In this document: one piece after another, positions 45,283 through 57,900 of the stretch
Position numbering within the stretch: position 1 is the first letter of the stretch
How the letters are laid out: each line of letters begins with the position of its first letter
Source: Spirogloea muscicola
Taxonomy: Eukaryota > Streptophyta > Zygnematophyceae > Spirogloeales > Spirogloeaceae
Assembly (NCBI GenBank): GCA_009602725.1
Contig: WELB01000079.1
Location: forward strand, 542,833 to 602,928
Length of the DNA: 60,096 bases
Direction: 5' to 3'
Notes under the pieces: generated by a model
What the model was told of the DNA's origin: nothing
Seen by the model: the letters and a program-made list of their open reading frames with translations, nothing else
Databases searched by the model: none
Program-made: the position numbers and the translations under genes

Positions 45283-45912
45283 NNNNNNNNNNNNNNNNNN
45301 NNNNNNNNNNNNNNNNNNNNNNNNNNNNNNNNNNNNNNNNNNNNNNNNNNNNNNNNNNNNNNNNNNNNNNNNNNNNNNNNNNNNNNNNNNNNNNNNNNNN
45401 NNNNNNNNNNNNNNNNNNNNNNNNNNNNNNNNNNNNNNNNNNNNNNNNNNNNNNNNNNNNNNNNNNNNNNNNNNNNNNNNNNNNNNNNNNNNNNNNNNNN
45501 NNNNNNNNNNNNNNNNNNNNNNNNNNNNNNNNNNNNNNNNNNNNNNNNNNNNNNNNNNNNNNNNNNNNNNNNNNNNNNNNNNNNNNNNNNNNNNNNNNNN
45601 NNNNNNNNNNNNNNNNNNNNNNNNNNNNNNNNNNNNNNNNNNNNNNNNNNNNNNNNNNNNNNNNNNNNNNNNNNNNNNNNNNNNNNNNNNNNNNNNNNNN
45701 NNNNNNNNNNNNNNNNNNNNNNNNNNNNNNNNNNNNNNNNNNNNNNNNNNNNNNNNNNNNNNNNNNNNNNNNNNNNNNNNNNNNNNNNNNNNNNNNNNNN
45801 NNNNNNNNNNNNNNNNNNNNNNNNNNNNNNNNNNNNNNNNNNNNNNNNNNNNNNNNNNNNNNNNNNNNNNNNNNNNNNNNNNNNNNNNNNNNNNNNNNNN
45901 NNNNNNNNNNNN
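45283..45912. other. Assembly gap (630 N)
   Basis: A run of N flanked by GA repeats. Open frames that cross it are meaningless. Confidence 0.99.
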
Positions 45913-45913
45913 G

Positions 45914-45941
<28 letters not shown>

Positions 45942-45944
<3 letters not shown>

Positions 45945-46229
45945 TGGTGAGATGATATGGATACCAGATCAAGTCAATACCATGTCCAAGCAAGATGAGC
46001 CACAAGAGCTGGCCCCCATGCTGAGTTATGTGGTACTCAGCATAGTCCAGGAACTGGAATGCCCAAGCAAATCTATGTATAGAAAGTAGATTGCTACATT
46101 TATATGCACATACAACTTCCTCAGCTCTGCATCAATAGTGATCAGCATGCCTAGTATAGAAGGTCAATAACAAGCTGCCAAGCAATGTTGGCAAGTCAGT
46201 CTCTTCGATAACATTGGGTGGCTCGCTGC
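45942..46229. other. 3' flank of the pyrophosphatase-like gene
   Basis: No gene was recognised between the gap and the stop codon of the pyrophosphatase-like gene. Confidence 0.5.
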
Positions 46230-48686
46230 CTACTTGTAGGAAGAGAGCGGGATGCGTTTGAGGCGCGGGAGCCAGCTGAGGAGGTGGGGGCTCCCAGCTA
46301 TCAGCTCTAGCCACGAGCTGTGCGTCTGTCTCCCTCAGTCCAGAGAAGATCAAGCAGATGTGGCCGGTCAGAATACTCCATAGAGCTACCATCCATAGAG
46401 CTACCGCAGCTTACGACACTGGTAAAGCTGGTGTATACATGTCTCAGCAAGCCTGTCCACTATGTGCAGGCTCTAAGGCCATGCTTCCAGTACAGAGAGC
46501 AGCCAACTCCTCTGCTGCCATTGGGGGCCAAGGAAGAAGATGTGCACCTGTTGAATGACGTCCTGGGCATAGTGTTGGTCCCCAGCACGCTCGTTCAGGC
46601 CGAACAGATTCTCCTGGTCGTGCACATCCAGGCAGTTTCCAGTCCTCAACCACTCCCGGATCTCGTCAGTCGTTCCCGGCATGATCCTGCAAAGCCAAAG
46701 TCAGCTTGTCAGACAAAGTGCACCAATTCTCGATTCTCATACATATGCAAGGTACATATTCCAACATTGGTACCAGAAGGTAGAAGATTCTTCAGTGTCA
46801 AGCTACATAAGGGATTAGAAAGCTTCAGCTATCTGTCACTGTTCTGACAGGCGTACGAGTTTCACAATGTCAGAACAGTATCTCAGTGTGGTCCTTGAAG
46901 CTGACCTCTCGAGGTCCCTAATGTCGTGACAGATGTCGGCCATGAGGTCTTGAAGTGCAATTGTAACCACCTTCCACTGCAGCTTGCCATCTTCGATTAC
47001 CGCAAAGAGACCCAAAGGCTTCACGCTGTAAACCTCTCCTACATTTGCCGCCCTTGTCCCAATCTCCACAGCTTCCACGGGCTTGCCTCCATACTGCACA
47101 CAGCATGAGCACTCTGCTGGCCTGAGCAGGCTGCAATGTGCCTCCTTCTGGCCTTTTATGGCTGTTCATAGCAAGTGGACTTCCATATAGCACTTGCTAG
47201 CAAGCATGAAATGTTAGTCACTCGTTGCAGACATCATGGTCCAGGAATGAAAATGGTGAGTGGTGCACTTCTTGGAGGCATTTCACACCAAAACGATGCT
47301 CATCTAGCATAATGTATTGGGATGCATGTCACATAGAATGCAGGGAATAAAGCTGGTGGCATGCAGGGTACGAGACATGGCAGCAGTGATGGATGCTTGT
47401 GCTTCCCAAAAGTTTCTTGTGAGAGCTCTTCTGGCCTGGCTTCTCACCTGAAAGCCTCCATAGCTGTCATTCCGGAGAGATGGATCACCAAATGTTTGGG
47501 GTAGGGAGCCGTAATTCCACTGCACATTCTCAGCAAAGTGAGCAGGCTTGCCCGCCCGGGCAGCAATCCGGAGGGGTGTGTGCTGCTCGTCCACAGCTAC
47601 CTCCCACCTGGCCCATGTACCGCGTGGTGTGTGGCAGACAAAGTTGAGGCCCGAGTCTGCAGCCTGCAGCGGGACGCAGTGCCACGGAGAGACCTGCAGC
47701 CCAGTAGCAGACACAGCGCAGTAGCAGACAAGGCCAGTGTTAGAGCACAGTGCAATTTGACTTGAAGAGGCTGCAGCAATTTGGCACGGTCTTTATGGCA
47801 GCCCTATGACAAGCTTGGCAAGGCCACAAATCTGGGCAGTAGCCAGCATACCTGTCTGCCCAGGTGATCAACAACGAGCATGCGTGCCCGGAGTGTGCCG
47901 GCGGGGCCAACGTCCACAGCCTGCCATTTTGCACAGCTGCTGTTCCTCGAGGGCGAGAGCGAGAGCTGCCCTACTTGTCTGGTGAGGGTTAGGCTGCGTA
48001 ATGCCTCCCCGTCCTCAACCTTGCAGACCGACTTGTACGCATCGTCTGCTTCGAGGGCACCAAGTGCCAGGCCAGCCAGGCTCCCTAGACTGGAGTCTAC
48101 CTGTGGTCACAACAAGTGGTCGTCCACCAGGATCAGCTAGCGTTTGCGGGTGCAGCGCTGCAGTGGCAATAGAGACCCATGAAGCCTCTGCCACACACAA
48201 TCGTGCTGTGTGTGTGCCAGGAGGCAGGCGTGCAGCACAGACTGCAGATTATCGAGGGCAGCAGCTTGCAAAGGCGGCGACATTGCATATTGTAGCTAGA
48301 GCCCATAGTCATAAGACACGGTCAGAGGTCGTAATCTGCGACTTGACATGTGGACCAAGACAGTGCAGCTGAGGCAGCAGAGTTCTCAATGTTGGCAAGG
48401 ACACTAGAGCTGCACTTGCTATCAAAAGTTGACTCCACAGCTGAGCAGGGCTTTCCCGCACCGTTTCAGAGAGCCCGGTGCAGCTGCCGCAGCTGCTGGC
48501 GTCCCAGTCTTCATCCACGTCGCTGTCGTGCTCAAGGTCGTCCTCCGACTCCTCCGACGAGTCGGCAGCCCACTTGCGCATAGCTGCCACGAGCAGCGAC
48601 TCGCCGTGGCGAGCAGTGCCCACATCGCGCCGCCCCTCGGCTTCCCACGCACCGCGGTCGAGCAGCACCGGAGCAGCCTCAGCCAT
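46230..48686 (-). CDS. Family I inorganic pyrophosphatase-like protein lacking catalytic residues
   Basis: Six phase-consistent exons: 48686-48462, 48100-47852, 47693-47448, 47093-46906, 46686-46548 and 46325-46230, about 315 residues. The fold is recognisable as LVVDHLGRQVSPWHCVPLQ, QWNYGSLPQTFGDPS, PVEAVEIGTRAANVGEVYSV, KPLGLFAVIEDGKLQWKVV, CHDIRDLER, PGTTDEIREWLRT, ENLFGLNERAGDQHYAQDVI and a final THSSWLELI. The essential GDNDPxD motif is replaced by YGGKPVE, the DEGExDWK motif by EDGKLQWK, and the KPENxF lysine is gone. Most metal- and phosphate-binding residues of active enzymes are therefore missing, while Tyr of NYG and Lys of WK remain. A 75-residue N-terminal extension is acidic (SSEESEDDLEHDSDVDEDWD). 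It is read as a pseudoenzyme; a structural or regulatory role is inference. Confidence 0.88.
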
Positions 48687-49495
48687 TGATCTACAACACG
48701 GCTGACGGCGGGCAGGCGAGCAGCTTGAGAACACGGCCACCTCCGCGGTCAGCTTGGCAAGGCCAGAGGCTCAGTCCATTCACAGAGCGAGGCGCCGGAC
48801 GGGCTGCAGCAGCAGGGAGCCGAGGAGGCCCTCCCAGGAGGCAGCCGGGCAGCAGCAGCAGCCGCAGCGGCGGCGGCGGCGGCGGCGCAGGCACTGAAGG
48901 AGCGAGAGCTGCAGGCGGGGCTGCGAGAGCTGGTTGCGGCCACCGGGCGAGCGAGCTGGGGGGTGCCGCGAGGCGAGGCAGGTGGCGAGGAGGGGAGTGG
49001 CAGAGAGACTGGGTACCAGGCGTGACCGAGCTCTCGTACGAACAGAAGTGAGCTCGTCCGACGGGGGCGAGCGCCGAGGCTCTGTCAGGCACCCGGGGAG
49101 GCGCCTGGTCACGCCACGGGCTGACCGCCGGGGAGGGAGGCAAAGGGGCCCGGAGGGGGGGGGGGCCGGCGAGCGGGACGTTGTCCGCCCGACGTCCCGC
49201 GACGCGCGGCACGCCCCCGCCAGGGGCCTCGAGCTGCCGCCGGGAGCCCCCTGCCCGGCCGCTTGCCGCCAAGGCCCTGTGGCCGCCAGACGAAACGGCT
49301 GCTGGCAGCCCCTGTGCGGCGACGCATCCTCGTGCGAGGCGCCGGCCCGTCTTACCCGCCAAGGCACGTGCGACGAATGTCGCACACGTACCCGTGGTGC
49401 CGCGGCCGCCTGGGGGTGCATGCCACGGCTTGTCGCCCAATGCGAGAGAGCTGGGAACGTCCTTAACCTCGCCCTCCAGTAAGAAATTGGCGATT
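48687..49495. other. GC-rich upstream flank of the pyrophosphatase-like gene
   Basis: A plus-strand frame at about 48771-49023 reads SVHSQSEAPDGLQQQGAEEA, a run of alanines and QALKERELQAGLRELVAAT before a stop. It could be an exon of a divergent gene, but no start or neighbour exon was found. Large minus-strand frames here are products of the GC-rich composition. Confidence 0.35.
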
Positions 49496-49499
49496 CAAG

Positions 49500-51130
49500 T
49501 GGGGTGAGGGCTGTGAAATCCACGCCCGAAAAGCATGGACGAAGCCCAGTGATAGAGTAGATTCTTTCCGAAGAGGCCGATGGCTGTCATTGGCCAGACC
49601 ATATGAACAAATTAACAAAGCGAGATGTAAGCGAGTGCCGGCTGACAGAGGAAGAACAGCTCTTCCAATCTTAGGCAGTGGCAGAAAGGCCAGCCCAAAA
49701 AGAGCCCGGCCAAACACGCCGACCACCCGGCTGCCGACGAGTTCGTCCCCCTGGCTGTGGACGTGCATGGGGCTCTCGGATCCCACTGGCTCGACCTGTT
49801 GGCCAGGCTTGCACGGCGCGCTGTGTCCCGCAGGCGCGGTGAGCCGGCTGACTTCAACGCCGCTGGCTCGTGGGCTCAGGTGTATCGTATGCGCTTGTCC
49901 GTCTCCCTCCAGCGGTCCATGGCCCACGCCTTGCATCTGCGTGCTGGCCGTGCTCTCGCTGCGGCCTCCGGCTTTCGTCAGGGGGATAGTTTACCGGCAG
50001 CTAGTCTGTCGGATGTGAGGCTCCTCACTCGTAACTACTAAGTGGTCCATCCTCCCCCGTTCTGCCATAGCCTCTTCAGGCCCCGCAGTCGCTGCTTAGC
50101 TCGTACTTTGGCCCCTTCGAACCTTGTCAATTCTTTTCGGGCTGGCTTCTCACAGCCCTTGCCCTCATTGGGAGAGCCACTTCTTCTCTTAAAAAGAGTG
50201 GACAAGGTCCAAAGAGCCATGTAGGGGTACTCCAGGGAACCCACGAGTAAGTACGTGTAATTTCGACAGGCTAGATTGTGGAAACAGAACGGATGGGACT
50301 TCTACAACCCACGAATGAGCACATCCATATGTTGATAATCTCAGCTGGTGAGCCGGAGCCCACCCCTTAAGCGTGTGACCTAGCTTGGTGTGCGGCGAGC
50401 ATGCTGATAATTGGCTAGAGCGTGGGAACGCTGCAAAGTAAGCGAGAGCCGCATACTGTAAGAAGCAGCCAATGCTTGCGGGGCACTAATATGTCCCAAG
50501 CTACCCGCCCAGATACAACGGCGTGCAATTACCAGCTGGACCAGAGGATGGAGGAGGGAGTACCATTTCACATCATAGCCCGCCATAGATGTCCATAATA
50601 AACGGACAGTGGTCTCTTCAGGGGTGTCCTTGTAATGCCGCTTCTCTTCATTCCTTTGGGTTGTCGCCCAGTCAGGCATGGTCGGCGCGGGTGCTTCTGT
50701 TCGGAAGCGTCCTTCATCAAGGAGGAGGCAAAGCCAACCACTCCGGAGGATGGCATTCACATCGAGATGGCTGGCGGATGGGACAGATGCGACAATGGCT
50801 GTGAGAGGCCAGCCCTAAAGAAGAACAAGTAACTCTTCCAGAGGGTGGCGAAGGCTGGGAACCAGCCCAAAAGGAATGAACAAGGTCTTGAAGGGCCGGA
50901 AGGTGCAAAGGAAGCCCACAAACAGTGGAGGAAGACACAGCGATCTCCAGGGGGGCGAGGGCTGTGCAAAGCCAGCACACAAAAGCATTGACAGGGTCCA
51001 CAGAAAGGAAAAGCTCTTCCAAATTAAGGGGATGGCTGTGAGAAAGAAAATGAAAGCACTTCCAAAAGGGGGCGTGAGCTATGAGAGGCCAGCCCGCAAG
51101 AGATTGGACAAGGTTTGAACGTGCCGGAAG
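49500..51130 (+). mobile_element. Retroelement remnants (copy F and an inverted partner) with multiple tail repeats
   Basis: A plus-strand frame from about 49690 to 50041 reads DEFVPLAVDVHGALGSHWLD, LLARLARRAVSRRRG, YRMRLSVSLQRSMAHALHLR and ends DSLPAASLSDVRLLTRNY-stop. This is the longest coding end of the family and resembles the C-terminal region after the reverse transcriptase of non-LTR elements. On the minus strand at 50760-50380 a frame contains YSMRLSLTLQRSHALANYQH, a related end in opposite orientation. From 50800 to 51120 at least four inverted copies of the tail unit (GGCTGTGAGAGGCCAGCCC and variants) follow each other. Confidence 0.7.
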
Positions 51131-51959
51131 CGCAAGTCACACAGCTACGCAAGTACCACAAAGGATGGTCGCTTAGTAATCTAGAGCTTAGCGAGTCACG
51201 CACACTCCTCTCAGATGGTCCATGTCCGACTCCCTGCATGGCAACCTTTCACAAGTCTGCGACTCCAAAGTCTCAACATAGGCGCTGGTCGTCAGCCCAA
51301 ATTAGTCTGCAGTGCAGGCCAGAGGCCATCAAGGGCTGTGGCCAAGCATTTCAGGCACTGCTTTTAAATGAGGCCCGCCTATGCACACTAGCATGACTTT
51401 AGGAGATGGGCGTCAGAGGTAGGTGGAGGTAGCTGGAGGCATATCGTGCTCCACGTAGGCTCCAGGTAAACTCAAGGGCATGGCAGAGGAAGAGCTAGCA
51501 GTGGAACAAGAAGACTGCTCTGAACACTGTCGTTATTAGAATCCGGAGACTGCAGGACAGCCAAGCCTGTCAGCAGACCAGCTGTGTACTAGATAGTGCG
51601 GTTAGCAAGCCGTGTACACTGGAGTGACGCATTCTGCTCGTCTTGCTGATGCTGACTCTGCCCGTAGAGCAGACAGACAAGCCCCAGCCCTGACACGAAC
51701 ATAGTCCCTTTCAAAATTCACCAGTGATGCTGTTGCCTACCTATTGCTTCCTTCACTCATACAGTCCATTCCATATAGTTTGCTTGCTTGGCCTGCCAGC
51801 TGCCAGCAGATGTCACGCAGTGGCGCCCCTTGCTTTGCATTCTACGGCCTCCCGCCTTTTTCTGACCGACTCGCTCCACAAGGACGTCCTGCCCTGCTAG
51901 TACCACTGAAGAGCTAGGCCTGCTTTTGGTGCCCACTAGATGTCAGATGCAAATTCTGT
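51131..51959. other. 3' flank of the DEIH helicase gene
   Basis: No gene, RNA or repeat was recognised in this stretch. Confidence 0.45.
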
Positions 51960-54900
51960 TTATTGTTGCGTGGGTTGCAAGCTCGAGTCCACGACAGATA
52001 TGTAGCCCTCATACGACATGATGATGGCGACGACATACATTGTTGCTGCGTACACGTCTGGCAGGGCTTGGCTGGGGTGCTTCACCTGCGCAGGTCACCA
52101 CATGTACATAAGCGGCACACGACCTCCTGGCACAAGCCTACCATTGTGGACATGAAGATGGCCACGGATGCAGCATCACAAACTTGACTTCAGCTTGTCT
52201 TTACGTCGCAGTGAATGACAGCAATCACCCAGCTTTGACCAAGGATACAGATGACTATCAGACTAGTCCGGGCAACATGATACAACAGCTTCAGCACCAG
52301 GTCACAGCAAGACTTGCCCACCTTCTGAGCAAAAGTGGCAGCAAGGCGTTGCCGGAGGAGATGGATCTGAGCCGCTTCCATGGCAGAGCACTGGTAGCGC
52401 AGCCACCGATCAACCACAAGAGCTACCTGATTGTCAGGGTCGCCCATCAACTGTTCTTGCTGCTGTTGCTGCCGTTCTGCCAGAGCCACGGGGTTGACCT
52501 TCACCGGAGCCTCCTGTGATAAGGCACAAACAGCTGAGTCGAGATGAGGACGAGGCCAGCAGATAGTGAGCTGAGACCCCGCTGAGACCTGCTCAACCCT
52601 GCTCAACCCTACATTGTGTTCACAATATTGAATGCTGTACCCCTTTTTCCCCGTCAATCAGCACAATCAGCACAAGGCTCAAAGGGCTCAAAGATACATC
52701 ACAAGGAAAACAGCACTGTGATTGTAGGTCACCCAAAGATTACATATAAAGTAGAACAATCCTCTCCATAGTCCAACCACCATCAATTAATGCAATGAAG
52801 GGTTTTGAGAAGAGCAAGAAAGCATTAGCAATGTGATGTACGCCTTCTACCTCATCGCCACTCTCGCCATCAGCATCCTGGTCTTCTTCTACAACTGAGT
52901 CAAGTGGCTGCAGTGGTGCCACAACTACCTCTGCTGCAATGAGCAGCAGGGTGTGGGGCCGTATAAGAGTGCTTGATCGGATGGAGCACATAGATTCGCC
53001 TCTGGTCACCTCATCAAAGATGAGCAATGGTCTGGCTGAAGCTTCCTTGGAGGACAGTGCATCCCTGCAGGTTTGCGGTAGCGGTCACCATAGGGATTAC
53101 TGATATTGAGAACAGAGTTTACCGCCTGCAATACTGCTTAACTACCCAAGAGGTGACGCAAGACTTCATTGGGAGTCAGTCCCGCATTCCATGGAGGTGT
53201 GCCCTGCGGCACAGATTGTTTCCTTGGCCCCCGTCTGACGCTGCCAGCATGTGACCACCAGGCATAGGTGAAGAGGACAGCAGCTCACCCCTGGCTGACA
53301 GTTCTGAAATTGGCAGAGTGGGGATGTATCCGCACTTTCTCCCCGGTTGCGGTTACCACGAGCCCCTTAGGGCCACTACCAGAGAGCGGTGGGAGGACGC
53401 TTGCGACCATGGGGTATGCCCCCGCAGCCAGCACAGCACGGATGACGCCATTGTTCTGAGCATTGGCGCTGCAGGGATGGGCGCCCGATGGCACAAGGCC
53501 CATCTGGACGAGCTCCCGTATCAGCTGTTGCCGCATGCCGGCTAGCATGTGCATGATACCCCCACTGACAAAGTTGGCCGAGCAGAAGGCTGAGTCGCTC
53601 CGTGCAGCTTTCGCTTGCTGCCAGCCGTCAAAGGCCTCAATCACCGCCAGGTGGTCACTGCCACCTCCGTACACGGCTGCAAATGCATGCCTGGCTGCCA
53701 GCGCTCTCCTTTTCTGCAACGTGCGGAGGCATGGACTCTGCATATTAGCCCAAGGGTTGGACTTTAAAGCTCCAAGCAACAACTAAGAATTTGCTCCTGT
53801 CCCAAGAGGTGGTTACCACAGATGGCCAGTCAAACGCGACTTGGCCACAGTCAGGCAGTAAAGGGCCAGCTAAAGAGTACAGCTAAGACGCGGACACACA
53901 GTATTGGTCATGTCCAACCATCTACTTGCTTGCCTGGTCGGGGGTGATGGGCATGACGAAAGGATCCCGGTACGCAGCAGCACATGCCACAGTAAGAGCC
54001 GGTTCAAGGCACTCCAGCAAGATGGCGTGTAGAAGCATTTTGCTGCAAAGCATGCAGGAAATGACATATCAACTCTGACAAAGTGCTGCTTGACAGCGCT
54101 CCTCGCCACGGTCACGTCGATGAATACGTAAAACATCTCTCTCTCAAGCGCCCTTGCAATTGTGGAGCATTTGCAAAGCTTGTAATATTATCACACAGGA
54201 TATTCTTGGTAGTAGAGGCAAGCATATGTCTTCATGTTTTCAGCACACTGCTATCACATCAAAAACCGGACCATAGTTGCCATAGCTCATACATACCCAA
54301 TCACAGGAGGAAGAGGAAGTGAACCCAGCTGTCGGCCCAGATCTGTCAGCCTTTCTTCTTTCCCCAAGGCTCCAATGTCTTGAAGCAGCAGCACTGCATT
54401 CTGAACAGAGATGTCAAGAGGCGGCTCCACTGCCTTTGCAAGGAACTCCCTGAGTCTGATGGAAGGATCCATCAATTTCACCTGCAGGTAAGAAAAACAA
54501 GAGTGCACTGTTTGATCTTCCAGTAGGCATGCTTTGCTAACTACTGCGTTTGTTGACTTTCTGGGGAGAGTGTGAGCCTGCAAGTGCTACTCAACGTACT
54601 GCTACAACCACCTCCATGCTTGGGTCTTGTGCAGGAAGTGGAAACACTCTGCAAGCAGGAGGCATTGTGTACATAGCCTGTGACTACGCAGTGGGACAAT
54701 GCATGACACAGCACCTGAAGACAGAGCTCCTCCAAGGGTGTGCGCTTGATCTCTGGCAGCTGATAATCTGGAAGGGACTCCACGCGAACCTTGGAGATAA
54801 GGTGGAAGCATACTCCTGGCCGAGTTCTACCTGCTCTTCCTTCTCTCTGCTTGACTGAAGCTTTGGATATCCAGGCGGTTTGAAGTGTGGACACATTGGT

Positions 54901-57900
54901 ATAAGGATCGTAGCTCTTCTCCTTTGCCCTGCCCGAGTCAATGACAACTGTGATATCATCGATTGTGACAGCTGTCTCAGCTATGTTGGTAGAGAGCACC
55001 ACTTTCCGTATCCCAGCTGGGGGCCTCTGGAAGACCTGGTATTGGAGATAGGGCATTGTGTAAGTGAAAGTATATCAGCTGGAAGGTCATATCATGTCCA
55101 TGGCACATGGCTACCACCGTACCTAGGCCTCAGCTCAACAATCAATGCATCTCTCCTCCTTTGTGCCTTTGGTCGCTTATGACCAGCTATACAGCCTGCC
55201 TTACAAGGATACACGTTTGCATTAAGTCCTATTCTCACCCAAATCGCGGAGAGCACAAAAACAGTCCAGATCATGTCAACCTCAAGCATACGTTCCTATT
55301 GTCAACAGCAGAAGAGGTCAAGGCTGTACCTTCTTCTGCTCTGTGGGGGTCACCATGGAGTGAAGGGGCAGAAGCAGAAACCTCTTTGCATCCCCAAGCA
55401 CTGGGTTCTGCGACAGCCGCTCCCGAAGCCTCAAAATTTCGTTCCACCCGGGTAGGAAGACCAGGGTTGCCCCCTCGTCCATCACGGAGCCCTTGCCCTC
55501 AGTCACTATGTGCACTAGAAGCTTCTCAATCAGGTCCAAGTCCACCTCTTCCTGGTCCACTGATGTATGGTACTGTCTCAGTAAGTGCTCTTCCCGCCTC
55601 CCCTGCTCCTCCTGCCTCCTCTTGTCCTCCACCTCTTTCTGTTGATGATTTAGCAGCTCAACAACCTGCACAGTGCAACAAGTGCGGAAAAAGTCTCATG
55701 CATTGAGTTTAGTGTTGTAACACTCCTGATGTGCTACAATCATCAGAACGAAGGTAGACGAGAAATCAGGAAGATGCAACAGATTGTCCCACCACATCCT
55801 AAGGATGACATCAGATTTTGCGGCTTTATGCTGCAGAGGTTTTGGTGTGCAAGACTGTCCAGGCAGTCATCCAGCATGCTAGCCCCACAAAGCCACTATC
55901 TTGCGTCTTGCCACATGCTGGTGTTGGTGCAGTTAGACTGGCCAGCTCCGAACACAGCGATATTGAATCCGAAGTAGCACCTCTTCATAACCATTGTTTG
56001 ATGCCCAATCAAGCGCCGTGTAGCCGTCTTGCGACCTTTGGCCTAAGTCCGCTCCCAACCGCAGCAACTCTCTTACTTCTTCCAGCCTCCCCTTGCCAGC
56101 AGTGACCATGAGAGCAGTGGCGCCTGAGAGAGAATGCCCGTAAGCCAGAAGCTGCCGGTGGTCCCCACCACCTTCCATGAATATATCAAAGAGAGACTCA
56201 AAGTCATCTTCGACCCACGCCTGCATCATACAGTCACAGGCAACTTTGGCACTCAAATGCTGGTCAATTATGCATGGACCCATCATAATCAACCGAAAAG
56301 ATAAGATGCACAGGGAAGGCCTGACTTTGGGAGCACAGTGAGATAGATTACCTTGCTCAGCGCTTCATCCATTGCAGCAGCATCGTCAGCACCAAGCTGC
56401 TCGATAATGTCGTCTGCATGTCTGTCATTTGAAGGTAAGGCTGGCCCTGATCTGCGATGACCACTTTCCCGCCAATGAATGAGTGCCAGTATGTCCTCCA
56501 GATAGTAGGATTGGACCTGATAGGTGGAACAGTCATAGGTTCCAAATTACAACATAGTAAAGCTTGGAACTGCATACCAGCATGCAACAACACAAGTCAG
56601 TCAACATCATAACTAAAATTTCACCTGTTGAGTTTCTTTAAGAAATGCATACCTCAAAGAGACAAACACAAAGGTTTAGAGGAGAAGCTGACCTTATGGG
56701 ACGTGACCCTTAGGTTTGGTTCTAGAGCTAACCGGGTGAGTGAAGCCAGGAACTCGCACAACAGGGCAACCTCCAAAGTAAGACACAAACAAGTCTATGT
56801 CTAGTGTGGCACTCATAAGAACCTGCATAGCACAGAGTAGAACAGTATCATGCAACATTTGTGGCAACGATGAATAGTCAGAGATGCTGTATGTGGCTAC
56901 TTACAGGACATTCTCGGAATACGAAGAGGTCAACATTGCATCATACTGCATCTGATGCATGAGGACATTCATACCACTCGAAGACTTGGAGTCAGCTTCA
57001 AGAAGTCCCTGTTCAGAGCAAGCATGGACCTTACGTCAAAGGCAGGACTGACGCTGTCACACAAGATTAGCAGGACAGCGCTGTCTCCTTTGAGAGAGGA
57101 AGTTTTTTATTGCATAGCATCTTGTGCTGGGTGGGAATGCCTACATAGTATGACTTCCAAGAACAGAATGTCATCAGGTGACGAGGAAGATTTGTGGTAG
57201 CATCACCTCAGGATGAGGAGCATGAAGTCTGCATAACGATCCCGCTCATGAATCTCGTCCTGAAGATGCAGGCAATAAGTCACAAGATATGGAAGATGTG
57301 CCCTTGATGAATCTTCTACGCTGTACAGTGGCATGATCAAGAATCTCCTACCATGCAGAGTCAAGGTCAAACTCACCACGATGATGTGTGTTGCATCTAT
57401 GCTGGCCTCCTCAAAATTCACTTGCGGATGCTTCGCACCATTTGTCACTCCCTCCTTGCCGGCTTGCCTTGAGGCAGCACCCAGCTCCACCAGCTTTCGG
57501 AGCACTACCCCAGTCGTGCACAGCATGAGGGAGGAGTGTGGGCCGCCCTTTGTCTCCAATCGAATCTGCTCACACCCAGATACTGCAGAGAGGTTATGCC
57601 AAAGTCTTGGTACGGGTCAACAAAGGAATGCTCAGCTGTCTGCTGAGGACAAGAATGACCAGCACATACAGCAAATGTACTACCACGCCATCAAGGCAGC
57701 TGCAACAATGTTTGAAATGATCATGCAGTACTACAAAAGTGGAGCCGCTGCCAGACAAGGGCTATTTATTACCTGATAGCCCACAGTATCCCCAAGGGTC
57801 TCCCCTCTTTCAGAGGCTATACGCTCCGCCACTGCACCAATACTGCTGCCTTTTGTAAACAATCACTGGACGTGGATGATGCAACTAGTCTAAGGCCACC

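Noticed and set aside
45010-46089. Long open frames across the N run
   Set aside because: Ns are translated as unknown residues; there is no evidence of coding through the gap.
48691-49523. Two minus-strand open frames of about 250 codons
   Set aside because: GC-rich, Ala/Arg/Pro-dominated composition with no motif, and they overlap each other in different frames.
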